NCBI GenBank assembly: GCA_027943335.1 | Contig: BSBK01002798.1 | Location: 1,364,001 to 1,428,000, forward strand | Direction of reading: 5' to 3' | Origin: Chamaecyparis obtusa | Taxonomy: Eukaryota; Streptophyta; Pinopsida; Cupressales; Cupressaceae | DNA length: 64,000 bases | In this document: piece by piece, positions 35,701 through 47,341 of the stretch | How the letters are laid out: every line of letters starts with the position of its first letter | How positions within the stretch are numbered: position 1 is the stretch's first letter | Notes under the pieces: generated by a model | Told to the model about the DNA's origin: nothing | The model's input: only the letters and a program-made list of their open reading frames with translations | Databases searched by the model: none | Position numbers and translations under genes: made by a program

Positions 35701-35982
35701 TTTGTAACCTAAAATGAACAAAGCTTCTCTTTCTATTTCAGCTTAAACAATTGTACTTTGCATAAAATCTGATTCTTTAGTAGTTAGGACATAAAAAAAT
35801 GTAAATTCTAAGATTTTTTTAATGAAACTAGAAATGAACCAGCAAATGAGAATCAATCTAATTACTGAATGCAATTAATTATAATAGGGCATTTTATCAA
35901 TTACAAATGAACTTATTTCACCAGAAACTAAGGCTGATTACAACCCTACCAATTAGAACAAGTAGGGTGAAAATTGGTAACA
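32732..35982 (-). repeat. 3' LTR of E2
   Basis: The 3251-bp repeat begins TGTTGTCAATC and ends GGTAACA on the + strand. 32732-33882 matches 43484-44657 and 33887-35982 matches 46413-51851 once element B is removed. The segment corresponding to 44658-46412 is replaced here by four bases (TTAG). Confidence 0.87.
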
Positions 35983-37000
35983 TTTTTGGTGACCTCTCAA
36001 TGGTGTTTTCCTACTAAACATAAACATACTAGTAGCCTCTTTTATGTCCATTGGACACAGAGTCTTCAACTTAGAAAACATAAACCTTCTCAATCCTAGA
36101 AAAATTTAGAAAATCTTGAAAACTGAAACACACTACTCCAACTGAAAACTAAAACTGAAACTAAAACCAAAAGAAACCTCATGCCAGCTATTTAAGAAAT
36201 CCATACTTGTCTATTTTCACCACCATCATATTGTTGATATACTAATTCTATGAGTGACTATTTCCTCATTCTGAGATATACATCTATATGATGATGCTGA
36301 TATGATACAACTATCGGTTTCTAAACAGTTTGCATGATGTTGAAAACAAATTTGAGTCCATTTTTCTGTATTATCTCAAGTCTTTTACTCTTGAAAAATT
36401 TGCCTTCAATATGAAATCTGCAAGCTAGGTTATGTCATGGATAACCTATTTTGGAGTATGACAATTACGCACAATTCAAAACCTTGGAATATCCAATGTT
36501 TTACATTATGATTAATGTGTACATTTCTAAACAGTTTTGCTATGAAGTAATCAATCTTACTGCCTTCAGAAAATTGCCAACTGACACTAAATTAAAACTT
36601 GTGCTAAAAGCACTTAGAGGAAAATGAAACAACAAATAACCAGATTGAAAAATACCATTTCTGCACTCCAAGAGGGCTGTGTGAATCAGTTGTCATGAGA
36701 TAGGGCAACAAAGTAATTCCATGCTCTGTTTGATGGGCACTTGTTCATATTGTCTTCTTGCATTTCATAAATGATTTTCTTTGATTTGATCAAACTAAAA
36801 CTAACAGGAATAACAGATAAACCTACTATTGCAGCTCATGATGGTGAGATGCGTGATCTCCTATGATGTAGAGTAGCGAGTTGTGACTCATGCTCTATAT
36901 GGTGGGTACTCATCCATGTCATTATGATGTGCTACAACAACATGCTTCTTTCCTGTTTCAAAATAACTAACAACAACTAATTGAAGCAAACTAACTCACC
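35983..37000 (-). other. E2 3' internal non-coding region
   Basis: This is about 1 kb between the integrase stop and the 3' LTR. Beside the LTR the - strand reads GAGAGGTCACCAAAAA, a weak polypurine tract. No antisense PMD gene, unlike E1b and C, and no other frame is recognisable. Confidence 0.6.
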
Positions 37001-38132
37001 TCAAAAGAAATGCTTGAGGTGGATCCCATTCACTAGGATTGTTAACTCTTCTCCTTCAAGTGTAGACAAATGAAAGACATTGTGTGGTGTGCTGGTTGTT
37101 ATGATATATGGGCTAACCCACATAGTATCAAATTTTGAATGCCTTTCAGGTCTACTTTTCAATTCATCCCATTTCAACATAATGTCTCCTGGCTGGAAAT
37201 TCTTGGGAGATGCTTTTTTATCAAATGATCTCTTCATCTGAGCTTGATGAAGCTCAATTTTTTGCAATACATATCTCCTCTTTTATTCTAACTCATTCAG
37301 TTGAGCCAACCTTATTATCATAGGTTCCTCTTCAAGCATATCTAACTGATACATAAAATCAAGTGCTGGAAACTCAACTGAAATAGGTAATCTAGCTTCC
37401 TTACCATAAACCAGTGTGTAAGGAGACATACAAATTGACCTTTTAGGAGTTATTCTATCAGCCCAAAATGTTGATTTCAACTTTTCATGCCAAGAAAGTT
37501 GATTACCTTCTAAGGTCTTCTTTATGATCTGAATCAAGTTCTTGTTAGTGGATTCAACCTGTCCATTACCCTATGGGTAATAATTTGATGAAGTATTTAG
37601 ATATACACCTTTTTAACAACCCATTCATCTATTTTACTTCCTATAAATACATGTACATTATCTGAAATAATCAAATCTGATACACCAAATCTACAAATTA
37701 AATCATTATAAAAATTCAAAACAACAGTCTCATTTGCATCTTTAAGAGCAACTACTTTAGTCACTTTGTAAAATAATCTATGGCTGTCAATACCCACTTA
37801 TGACCTGCACTTGAAGGTGGGTTAATGCCACCAATAAAGTCACCCCATTTCATAAATGGCTGGACCACTTGAATATGCTACAAAGGCAACCCTGCTAACT
37901 TTTATTTTCTAGCAAAAATTGCACATTCTTTACATTTTCTTACCCATGAATGTGAATCTTTAAACACAGTTGGCCAATAATAGCCTACTTTCATCACATT
38001 AAGACCTGTAGCTCTTGGTGAGAAATGACCTCTAATTGGCCCTTCATGAAACTGGTGTAAAATATGATCAACTTGATTTGGTTTAATATATCTCAATAAA
38101 ACACCTTGCAAGTCCTTTAACCAATATATCAT
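37001..38132 (-). pseudogene. int: E2 integrase, broken
   Basis: Pieces in order on the - strand: the zinc-binding HHCC module (37902-38132: HQFH ... CKEC); the catalytic core from about 37.87 kb with AIDYFTK and, at 37597-37797, LIISDN (second Asp), but the usual G-x-F-x-S context decayed; 37283-37537 with SPYTLVYGKEARLPISVEF; and the C-terminal domain (37001-37267) with FQPGDIML and the closing NGIHLKHFF. There is no chromodomain. Integrase inserts the cDNA. Frameshifts and stops separate all pieces. Confidence 0.85.
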
Positions 38133-38172
38133 TCAATAAACAATAAGGAATGAACTGCAATCTATAATACCT

Positions 38173-39650
38173 TCATTTTGACCTTTCCAAACCTTTAGGA
38201 AAATGTCCTGTTTGCAAGAAGATGATCATATCATCTACCCAATCATTATGAGAATTATGAACAACAAGTTGTTCATCATCTTGTAAAGCTAAAACAACAT
38301 CAGAATCAACTTTTGGAGTGTTATCTCCATTTCCAACAAGTTGTTCACATAATCCCTTACCTCTTACTAGCTTGGTAACCTTGATTTCGATGTCATACTC
38401 CATTGCCTTGGTAATCCAACCAACTCTCTTGGTATTAAAGTCCTTATTCAACAAGAAATCCTTAACAAAAGGATGAGTTTCCATTAATTTAATTTTATTG
38501 TTTGAAAGCATGTGCCTGAACTTCTTCAAACTTCTTATTACAACAAGTACATGTTTTTCAACAAATGAATAATGCAACTCACAATCCTTAAGACCTTGAC
38601 TGAAAAATGCTAAAGGTTTCTCAAAACTTTCATCATTTTTTTGAACTATCATAGCAACAATGCTATCAATGTTTTCATAAGCTTATAAAATGAAATCTTT
38701 TGAGAAATCAGGTTTTAACAAAGTAGGGGAAGCAACCAATTCTTCTTTAATCAATTCAAAACTACACTTACTTCCTTTGTCCAGCTGAAAACCATGTTTT
38801 TCCTAAGCATAGTCATTAATGGCATCCATAATTCAACAATATTTGGAATAAATCTCCTTACAAAATTAATCCTTCCTAAGAAACTTTGGAGTCCTTTTTT
38901 ATGAGCTGGAAGTGGTAGGGCTAAAAGGGCACTTACCTTTTCGGGTTCAATGGTGATACCCTCTTTAGAAATAATAAATCCCAACAATTTACCTTCATGA
39001 ACAATAAATACACTTTTTTTGGGGTTCAAATAAATGCCATACTCCCGACATCTTTCAAAAGTAATTCTTAAATGTTGGAAATGATCTAAGGCATTCTTTG
39101 AAAAATAGTAGTATCATCAAGATAAACAAGTACAAACTTGTACATTAAATTCATGAAAGCCTTATCCATAGATTTCTAAAATTTTGCACCTGCATTAGAC
39201 AAATCAAATGGAATCTTATGATAAGCCATAGTTTCCAATTTGGTAGCAAATGCTGTCTTAAACCTGTCCTCTTCTTTTACCAAAATCTGGTTACAATAAC
39301 CAGAGAAACCATCAAGTAGTGAAAACTATTCAGATCCTGAAACAACCTATAAAATCTATTCCATTGAAGGCAAAGGATGTCTATCCTTCAATGAAGCTTT
39401 ATTTAAATCACATAAATCAACACACAATCTAATTTCTCCATTTTTATTTCTAACTGGAACTAAATTGGATACCCAAGAAGTATGTTTAATTGGGAATATA
39501 ATATTACTCTCAATTAGTTTATTGAATTCCTTGATCATAAGAGGTTCTAACTTAGGATTTATTGGCTTTTATTTTTGTCTAACTGGTTTTGCTCCTGGTT
39601 CTAACTCAATGGTATGCTGAGAAATACTAAGATCAAAGCCTTTTAAATTT
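38173..39650 (-). pseudogene. pol: E2 reverse transcriptase and RNase H, broken
   Basis: 39356-39538 carries RT fingers with VSNLVPVRNKNGEIRLCVDL and DLNKASLKDRHPLP. The catalytic YLDD box (LVYLDDT) reads at about 39118-39130. 38751-39029 has LLGFIISKEGITIEPEKV and the thumb motif LQSFLGRINFVRRFIPN. The conventional gypsy RNase H follows at 38173-38652, with EKPLAFFSQGLKD, LHYSFVEK and the tail WITKAMEYDIEI. RT-RNase H turns the RNA into DNA. It is broken by several TAG/TGA stops and frameshifts. Confidence 0.88.
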
Positions 39651-40059
39651 GAATAATTCTAGGTACTAATATCATGAAATTCATTGCATAAGCTAGCAAA
39701 TATTTGATATTCTTCAATAGTACATACCTTCCCAATTCTCAGTACCTTGTCCTTTGCAACAACAATTTATTCATAGTGTTCTTTAAGCTACAAGTTGGAC
39801 TTATCCTTTTTAAGCTGATCATCAGTATTAAAAATTAATTCAAAGGTAACAAGACCCTTGGGTAGCTTGTTTGTCCTTAGCTGAATGATCTAGTCATCAT
39901 ATTGGTCTTGTAATTTCTATTGGTTTGGCTGTACAAATTCAACCTCCTCTCTTAAAAAATTAACAATATGCTAGTCAGATTCAAAAACTTGCCAACTTTT
40001 AGCATTATTAGGTACAACAGGCCTAACAATCACTTTTACATAGCTTAGCCCTTAAAATT

Positions 40060-40519
40060 TACCAATTTCAATTGAAATGTCATATTGTGCATCAACTACT
40101 GCAAGTCTATCAGCATGTTTATTCTGATTTCTAGGTACAAATTGTAATTTAAAAGCTTCAAACCCTTCAATTAAATCCCATGCAACATGCTTATAACTTT
40201 TCAATAAATCATTCTTAGTTGTATGGATATTCCTTACTTGATTAACAATAAGTTCTGAGTCGCCAAAAACTTGTAAACAACTGATACCTTTTTTGATAGC
40301 CTATTTTAATCCATGCACAAGTGCCTCATATTCAGCAATATTATTTGTACAATAGAAAGTAAATTTGAAAGATGCATAATACCTTTCATTTGTTGGTGAA
40401 ATCAACATACAACCTCCTCCTGCACCTATCTTGCTGTGTGAACCATCAAAAAACAATTTCCAAACAACATCAGATTGCTGTTGTAAATCCAAATCTGTAC
40501 CTGTTATGACACTTGGCAT
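40060..40519 (-). pseudogene. Extra archaeal-type RNase H upstream of RT in E2
   Basis: The - frame starts near 40519 with WKLFFDGSHSKIGAGGGCML (first Asp), then NNIAEYEALVHGLK (catalytic Glu), a TAG, then LQVFGDSELIVNQV (third Asp) and QNKHADRLAV with the final His-Ala-Asp motif at about 40100. All four landmark positions of the plant-retroelement archaeal-type RNase H are present. In known Tat/Ogre elements this domain lies between the first RNase H and integrase, as it does in element C (63.4-63.0 kb). Here it lies between protease and RT. One in-frame stop breaks it. Confidence 0.82.
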
Positions 40520-40570
40520 GAAATCAGTAATCTCATGAATGACATAATTGCCAAAACTTGGCTCTTCAAT

Positions 40571-41143
40571 CTATTCATAAAAAATTTGAACATTTTTTGT
40601 AGCCCATGCATCTAATAATATATCAGGAATTTGATCTATATGTGTTTGAGATTCACGAATAGTATCAATTTCCTCTTGATCAAATAATATAATTGTTGTT
40701 GCATTTTCAGTACCACTAACATGTGGCTCAATAAATTTTTTTGCAATAGGCTCTGAAGGAATAGTTACCTTAGTACCATACCTAGTGCAAAAAAAAATGT
40801 GAGACCAATTTGCAGATAAATACCCTCTTATTTTGGTAGCAAAATCTCGTGATAGGAAAATAGAAAAATTAGGAGGCAAATCTATAATAAAAACATCCAT
40901 AAGAACTGAAAAACTAGGATAAGCATGCATAATCAGATCAAGGTTTCTTATGACTCCAACAATATCAACTATTGTCCCATCTAGTTGAACTACACCTTTT
41001 TCAATTGGCTCATATTCATGGCCTAGCTGGTCTACAATCTTCTTTGGCATAACTGAGCTAGAAGCACCTGAATCAATCATAAAATTATGTACTAGGTGCT
41101 GTCCTATTATAATAGTGATGTAAAAAGGTGGTGGTTTTACCAA
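40571..41143 (-). pseudogene. pro: E2 aspartic protease
   Basis: An open 190-codon piece. Residues 20-30 read FMIDSGASSSVMP with the catalytic DSGAS triplet, preceded by the beta-strand PFYITIIIGQ. The second half (PPNFSIFLSRDFATKIRGYL) matches the ILLGRxW region of retropepsins, with R-D replacing the usual R-P/D-W. It is followed after about 50 bp by the extra RNase H, all in one polyprotein order. Confidence 0.85.
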
Positions 41144-41639
41144 CTTGGGTGATTGCTGGGTTGAAGTTGCATTTGCAACTATTAGAACCTTAGGAGTTTT
41201 CTATTTCAAAGCATCATTAGATAATGCAAGTGATTGCAATGCTTCTTGTAGCATATCCTTTTGGCCTGGAAGTGCTAAAATATCCCAAATGGATACAAGA
41301 ACACGTGTTTTATTTAAATGATCAACAATATTGAAATTTCAGGCACTAAACTTCTACTGCTCTTTTGAAACAACAATCTCTTTTGTTGGTTGTAATGGCT
41401 GCAAAGTTGCTTCTTGACCTTGAATTTTCTGTTGTTTACTTTTTAAGATTTTCTATTATGGCATAACAACAAGCTGTTTTACTTTATCATCTTGTTGCTG
41501 ATCACTTGCAACCTTAGTTTTGGACCTTGTACCTACTACTACAGGCTTCCATACTTGATTTTGATCAAAATTAGCTGCTAAAATAGTCTCATCAACATTA
41601 AAATTCATCAAAGTAACATCACAATTACCTTGTGGCTAC

Positions 41640-43302
41640 ATTTGATCATCCTAAGCATTTCCTGGTACACTTGTCAATTGAACCTTTAGAACATCTTGTC
41701 TTCTAGCTTCAAGCGCATGAGGGCAATCAAGCCAAAAATATCTAGCATTACAAGTGTTACACCACTCCTCTTGTGCATAGTTATTTTGAGGAATAACTAC
41801 CAGCTCCATTACAAGTGTTACACCACTCCTCCTCTTATGCATAGTTATTCTAAGGAATAACTACCAGCTCCTTAGAAGTACTAGGAGTTGCATAGTTATA
41901 AGGTTGACCAACCCTCTGATTGTAATTCCTTTGCTTTCCTTCAACTTGGCATGGCTGGTTTGAACCAAAAGCTTGATTAAATTGCCTATTCTACTGATAA
42001 GTAGCTTGAGGAGGCCTATTGTATTGGCCTTGTTGCATTTTCAAGTTTGTTATTTCATTACCACAACTTTGCAAAGTCCTCATCATATTGTCACTTTTTT
42101 CCTTCAACTCCAAATTCTACTATTTAGCTCTCTAAAAGGAGCTGTCGCAGCATGTTCTTCTGCTCCAACTTGCATATTAAATGCTGGCAATGTTGGCAAT
42201 GGTGGGACCACAACTATTAGTGGTACAATAGCTAGTACAACTAGCTATACTTCTGAAATAATAAGGCATTGGAGGCCTAGGAGGTAACTTACCAGCTTGT
42301 ATCAAGCTATTTTAAGCTCTAACAACAACGTCAAATGCATTTGGTAGAGTATTTCCACCCATGGACTGAATCATCATTGACATATCACTATTAAAAGCCC
42401 TCAAATAGAATAAAAATGGATAATCATTAGAATTTTTAATAGATACTAGAATTCTATCCCAAGTTTGCTAAAAATGGAAATTAAAATTAGAAATATGCTC
42501 ATTAGGATGCCTCTTAATTTTAGTCAACTGCTCAACCAATAAGAGATTATTAGACTTATCCTCAAATTTACTAATTACTATAGTTCCCAAATCATCCCAT
42601 GTGGCAATAGAAAAAACTAATAAACCTCTAAACCAAATCAAAGCTTTACCTTTAAGAGAGGCTGCTAGCAATTTCAATGCCACATCATCATGTGTCACTT
42701 GATGTAATCCACAAAAAGTGGCTACATCCTTAATATGCTCAACAACTGAAACATGATTTTCACCAGTATAATAGGGAAAAACCTTTAGTGCTACTGATGG
42801 AATATCATGATGAGTAGCAATTCGTAATGGGATGCCAACATTAAAAGCTACAAATGGCAAATTTTGGGCCATTTGATGAAGACTCATGGTACTTGTTGAA
42901 TCATAGGTGTTACAGAAGGATGAGTATGATGAATTAACTTCCTTTGATATGCTTTCAAACTTTGAGGAGTTATTGTAGTACCACTTGTGGATGCTCTAGA
43001 AACAAAATGATCACTTGGCAATTCTTCAAAAATAGGTAATTCTGATCCATAATTATTAGGAACACTTGAATCTTCAGGAAAACATATATCCTCAATAATT
43101 ACCTTAGGTTCATTTGAATTTGCAGCCTGATCGTCAAAATAAAGATTATCAAATGATGAAAAATTAGAACCAAATAAAGAAGATCTACCTCTTGAATCTC
43201 ATGGTGTCCTTCCTCTTCTAGCTGATCTACTTCCCCTTCTACCTGGCTACAATTCCTGGTATACAAAACCCTATTTGTTTGATCTTGTTAGAGTTCTTCT
43301 CA
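41640..43302 (-). pseudogene. gag: E2 gag, broken
   Basis: A likely start ATG is at 43302 (MRRTLTRSNK). A spacer precedes the capsid-like core (42468-42887), which holds LKVFPYYTGENHVSVVEHIK, LKLLAASLKGKALIWFRGLL and LLLVEQLTKIKRHPNEHISN, all typical of retrotransposon gag. Near 41.7 kb WCNTCNARYFWLDCP is a degenerate C-x2-C-type zinc region. A 61-bp tandem duplication there shifts the frame. Several stops divide the rest. Confidence 0.8.
41746..41870 (-). repeat. 61-bp tandem duplication in E2 gag
   Basis: Two adjacent units begin CATTACAAGTGTTACACCAC (41746 and 41807). The second has three extra bases (CCTCCT for CCT). The unit is not a multiple of three, so it disrupts the zinc-region frame. 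Confidence 0.85.
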
Positions 43303-43460
43303 TTAAAATGAGGACTCAAATCTACAACTAAATCTACAATAAAACTTCAAAAATAAAGTCACCAGGTGCTGGAAAATGCCTTCAAAAAGGCTGGAATATT
43401 GTTGTTCATATGAAAACAACAATAAAAATCAATAATTCAGGGAACTGAGAAGCAGTTTGT

Positions 43461-43478
43461 GTCCCACAAGGTGTGCCA
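43461..43478 (-). promoter_or_regulatory. Primer binding site of E2
   Basis: On the - strand TGGCACACCTTGTGGGAC follows the end of the 5' LTR after 5 bp. The tRNA is not assigned. It differs from the E1 and E1b types. Confidence 0.7.
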
Positions 43479-44990
43479 AAAACTATTGTCAATCAGGATT
43501 GTGCCTTTAGCTTTGATAATGAAATTTAGCTATCCTATTGAAACATGGAAACTCTCTCAGGTGGTGGGTTGTCCTAAAATGAGAGAAGAATCTCCGGAAG
43601 ATAGGCTGGTTCCTAAACAATGATCACCTAAAACTAAATGTATATGTGGGGATAAAGGGATGAGAAAAATATGAATACCTAAAAACTAAATGAGGTGATA
43701 CACCAAACAATTTGTATATAACTTTGAATGAATCAACATGAATCACTGAAGATACTGATAGCTCTCAATACTCAGAAAAACATGTAATTACAATAATGAT
43801 TCTATGTAAGGACCTAACATTTATCGCTTTGAAAGGGAAACTAGGTTTCACCAATTTTTTACAAAATACTAGGACACAAACAAAGACATGTAATAACAAG
43901 TATCAAGATTTGAATATGTAACAAGGAATATAGCTTAAATGAAGGATAACACAACATAAAATAAAGAAAATCCACAATATTATACTCAAACCAATGAGAA
44001 GGAACCATTGTATCAATCTAATCAATGCTGAAAAATCTTTGCTACAAAAGCCCTTACAATTTTCTCACAAGTATGTAATGTGCAAAACATGTGAGCCAAA
44101 AAGAAGGTCCCTCTAATGAGATCAAAAAACAATAATATAGGCTATAGATCTCCCAAGGTCGGATGCATGAGAAAAACCCATAAAATCAAGGGCTAAACTA
44201 CCAGAAACTACAATCTAAGTGCTCCTCTAACTCCACCAAGCCATGCCCCACTGAAAAAATACTCAAAAATACCCCAAAATTGCTCAAAATCCTCTAAAAA
44301 CATGCATAAACTATGGGGTTGGATATGAGAACACATCCCACCAAAATAGGGATGTAACTGCTTGAAACCATGAGCAAACTACTGGAAAAGGTCTCCAAAC
44401 TGATGATGAACTAATGGCTATCTCCAAAACACTTCCAAAGCACTACAAATAGGCCTAAACTACCTCATAACTGATCATGAATATGAATCTCTCCCTTGAG
44501 TGAGCATAGAACAAGCAGCCAACTGAAATCGTAACCCTAGACAAGCATGACACAACCTAAAGCCAACTCCTAGGCCAAACCTCCTAACTGCAATTGAATA
44601 ATTAATAATGTCTACCTTATAATATTGACAAACTATTATTATTATTCACAATGAATGCGCAAAAAGAAAACTCCCCGCAAGCAAGAACAATGATCTATTA
44701 ATTAATTAATTTACTATTACTTAATATCATTATACTATATTTAATTAAAAAACAAATTTAAATCGTATTTGTTTGAGAATTAAATATATTAGAATATTAT
44801 TAAATAATAATTAATAAATAAATTATAAACTTATTAATTAATTAATTTATTATTATAAAACATAAATTAATATACTTTTTAAAATAAATAGTATACACTT
44901 GTTTATTTTAAATTAAGTACGCTAATTTGCATTTTAAAATATTAAATAAATAAATTAAATTAACTCATAAAAGAAATAAAACAAAAATAA

Positions 44991-45131
44991 GATTATATTC
45001 ATAATAACAATAATAAGTATAATTAAGAATAATAAAATAATAATTCAATAAATATCGTTCTAAAACAATATAGATTATATTTTATTTCATTATTTTAAAT
45101 AGTACTTATTATTGTTATTATGAATATAATC
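44991..45131. repeat. 29-bp perfect inverted repeat
   Basis: Arms 44991-45019 and 45103-45131 are exact reverse complements around an 83-base AT-rich centre. The arms begin GATTATATTCATAATAAC. Confidence 0.9.
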
Positions 45132-45171
45132 TATTATTGTTTTATTAGACTTAACTTAAAAAAGAATACCT

Positions 45172-45254
45172 ATTAACATTAAAGTTAAAAATTATAAATT
45201 AATGAATATATTAACAATATTCATTAATTTATAATTTTTAACTTTAATGTTAAT
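45172..45254. repeat. 38-bp perfect inverted repeat, 7-base loop
   Basis: Arms 45172-45209 and 45217-45254 are exact reverse complements separated by ATTAACA. The arm is almost entirely A and T. The long perfect hairpin in an otherwise decayed LTR suggests a recent origin or gene conversion between the arms. Confidence 0.92.
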
Positions 45255-47336
45255 TGCATTCTATCTATGTGCAAAGTTTCATAACCTAAAGCATTCGATA
45301 CTTGCCTAGGGGATGCAAGGAATGAAAATAATCTAAGGCAAGGCCAAGAGAAGTCACGAGAGATATCGGGTTTTTTGAAACCTAAAACATTATTATTTTC
45401 TCATTTTCTCTTTACTGCTGTCGCTCCTCCTCTTTGCTGCCACCATGAGGGTTTGACTGGAGTCTTTTTTTTTTCTTCTACTATTTAATACCTCCATAAA
45501 TGGGTTATTGGATATCAATCCTCTGCGTTTTTATAACAGCCATGGCTGCTAATGATGATGTGTTGTGACCTCTTTGCTGTGACTGGATCTTTGACTGCTG
45601 ACCGCTCCTCTTTGGCTATGGGTAAGATCTTAGTTTTTTTCCTTGTGTTCTCTGCTTGATGAGAATGCACTTCTTGTTGCATTATGATTTTTATCTTTCA
45701 TTGGAAAAGAAAATTCTCTAGATATTGCAGTGTATTATATTATGATTTTGACTACAAAAACGTAAAGAAAAATCTTCATGTTTGATGTATGTTTGGACTT
45801 CATGACCTGGATATCATGACTTAGTATCTAGTTTGGCTGTGACATATTTCTTTGATTTCTCATGTGGGTATATTTTGAGAATGAACAAAATACTATTATA
45901 CCCATGTGGGTATTTTCTGAAGATGAAAAAAAACCTTTACATATTTGTGGGTATTTCTGAAAATAAAAAAGAAACTCTTATGGAACATGCAAACATTTCA
46001 CCCGTGTTTTGGGTTTCCCTTCTCTCTTATTGACATTCTGTACTCTGCCATCTTCCAAATCCCATCATAAAATCTTCCATTTCGTGAGAGCTTTTGTTGA
46101 AGGCTTGAATTTTTTTAACTATATACTTTAATTGTGAACATGATTGATATATTTTGCAAATTTGTTGGGTAACGTGATGTTGTTGCTATGTTGAATAATG
46201 TGCATTTTTTGACATTTGTGATTGAATATGATCTCAGGGACTCTTCAAGATCATTTTCCAACTTGTTTGTAAAATATTCATTCCTTGAGTTTTTTAATAA
46301 ATGAATGTATCATTCCATCTTCAACTCACCCAATACTATATATCAGTTAGAATGACACTGTAGTTGACTGTGATCATATTTTCATTATTGGTCAAGAAAA
46401 ACATAATACTTCATTTTTTAGTAGCATTATTTTCTCCTTGTCTATCAGATTTTTGTTGTGTTGGAGAGGGTAGTTGACACTTAGATGTTGTAGTTGTCTT
46501 TATTAACTAGGCAAGGATTATGATCCTTTCCCTGTACAAAACTGCCAATGTAAATAATGTGATTCCTTATTGTTGAACAAAACTTTGTACTAATAGTAAC
46601 ACACATTTGGCGGAGACAAATCTAATGATGATATTCTTGTTGTAAATCTTTTCTCCCAAATGCACTTTCTATATCAGTCTGTTTCTCCCACAAGAAACCA
46701 TGAGAAGCAATATTAAATTGTTGTCTCTTCTTAAGAAGTTTGGAAGTAAGTACAGTTGTTTTGCATGTACCAGAGCGTCCAAGAATAAACAAACTTCTTG
46801 GATACCTGATTATTCATGATTCTTAATGTCTGATGAAACTTTTGTTATTAGTAATTTATTTGCAATGCCAAAAGACAGAGAATAGAAATTCATTATCAAT
46901 AAACTTTCTTCAACTCCAGCATGCTCCAGTGACATGGCTTCCTTTGATTCAGAAGATTTGTATTGTTGTTTGTATGATTATTACTATAGCTCTTTTTCTG
47001 ATATGTGATCAACGTTACCTTTCTTTTGATGCTAATTATATCTTAATAACATATTTTACCATTCCTTCCTGTAACAATCTTTAATACTATTTCTCCTTAT
47101 TTGATTTATTGTGATGGACACTTGAAAATATTTTATCTCATGATTTTGCTACCATTACATAATATTTCCATAAATAACACAACTGTTTGATATTTGAATT
47201 CTAAAAATATTAACTGTAGCATTATTTTGATTCAAAAGTAGGACCTCTTCTTTGACTATCTTTTCATATGAATGGCACACATTCTTGAATTCAAATATTA
47301 TTTTAATATGACTGCAAAAAATTATTTCTTGAAGCA

Positions 47337-47341
47337 ATATA
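47337..47341. repeat. Target site duplication of element B, left copy
   Basis: ATATA. The empty site in the E2 3' LTR reads AGCAATATATAAAG with a single copy. Confidence 0.8.

Larger units (their letters stand above)
44658..46412. other. 1.75-kb LTR segment absent from the other E2 LTR
   Basis: The first 600 bp are extremely AT-rich with TTAATTAATTAA runs and two perfect inverted repeats (listed separately). The rest is of mixed composition with no domain-bearing frame; it includes a CT-rich stretch near 45420-45460 and three imperfect GTGGGTATTTTCTGAA units at 45860-45980. There is no target duplication at its ends, so loss from the 3' LTR is as likely as gain here. Confidence 0.65.

Noticed and set aside
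45420..46035. A host gene start in the CT-rich stretch with ATG near 45.45 kb
   Set aside because: The frames are short and carry no domain, and the stretch lies within an LTR segment. Open frame 45833-46033 looks like chance.
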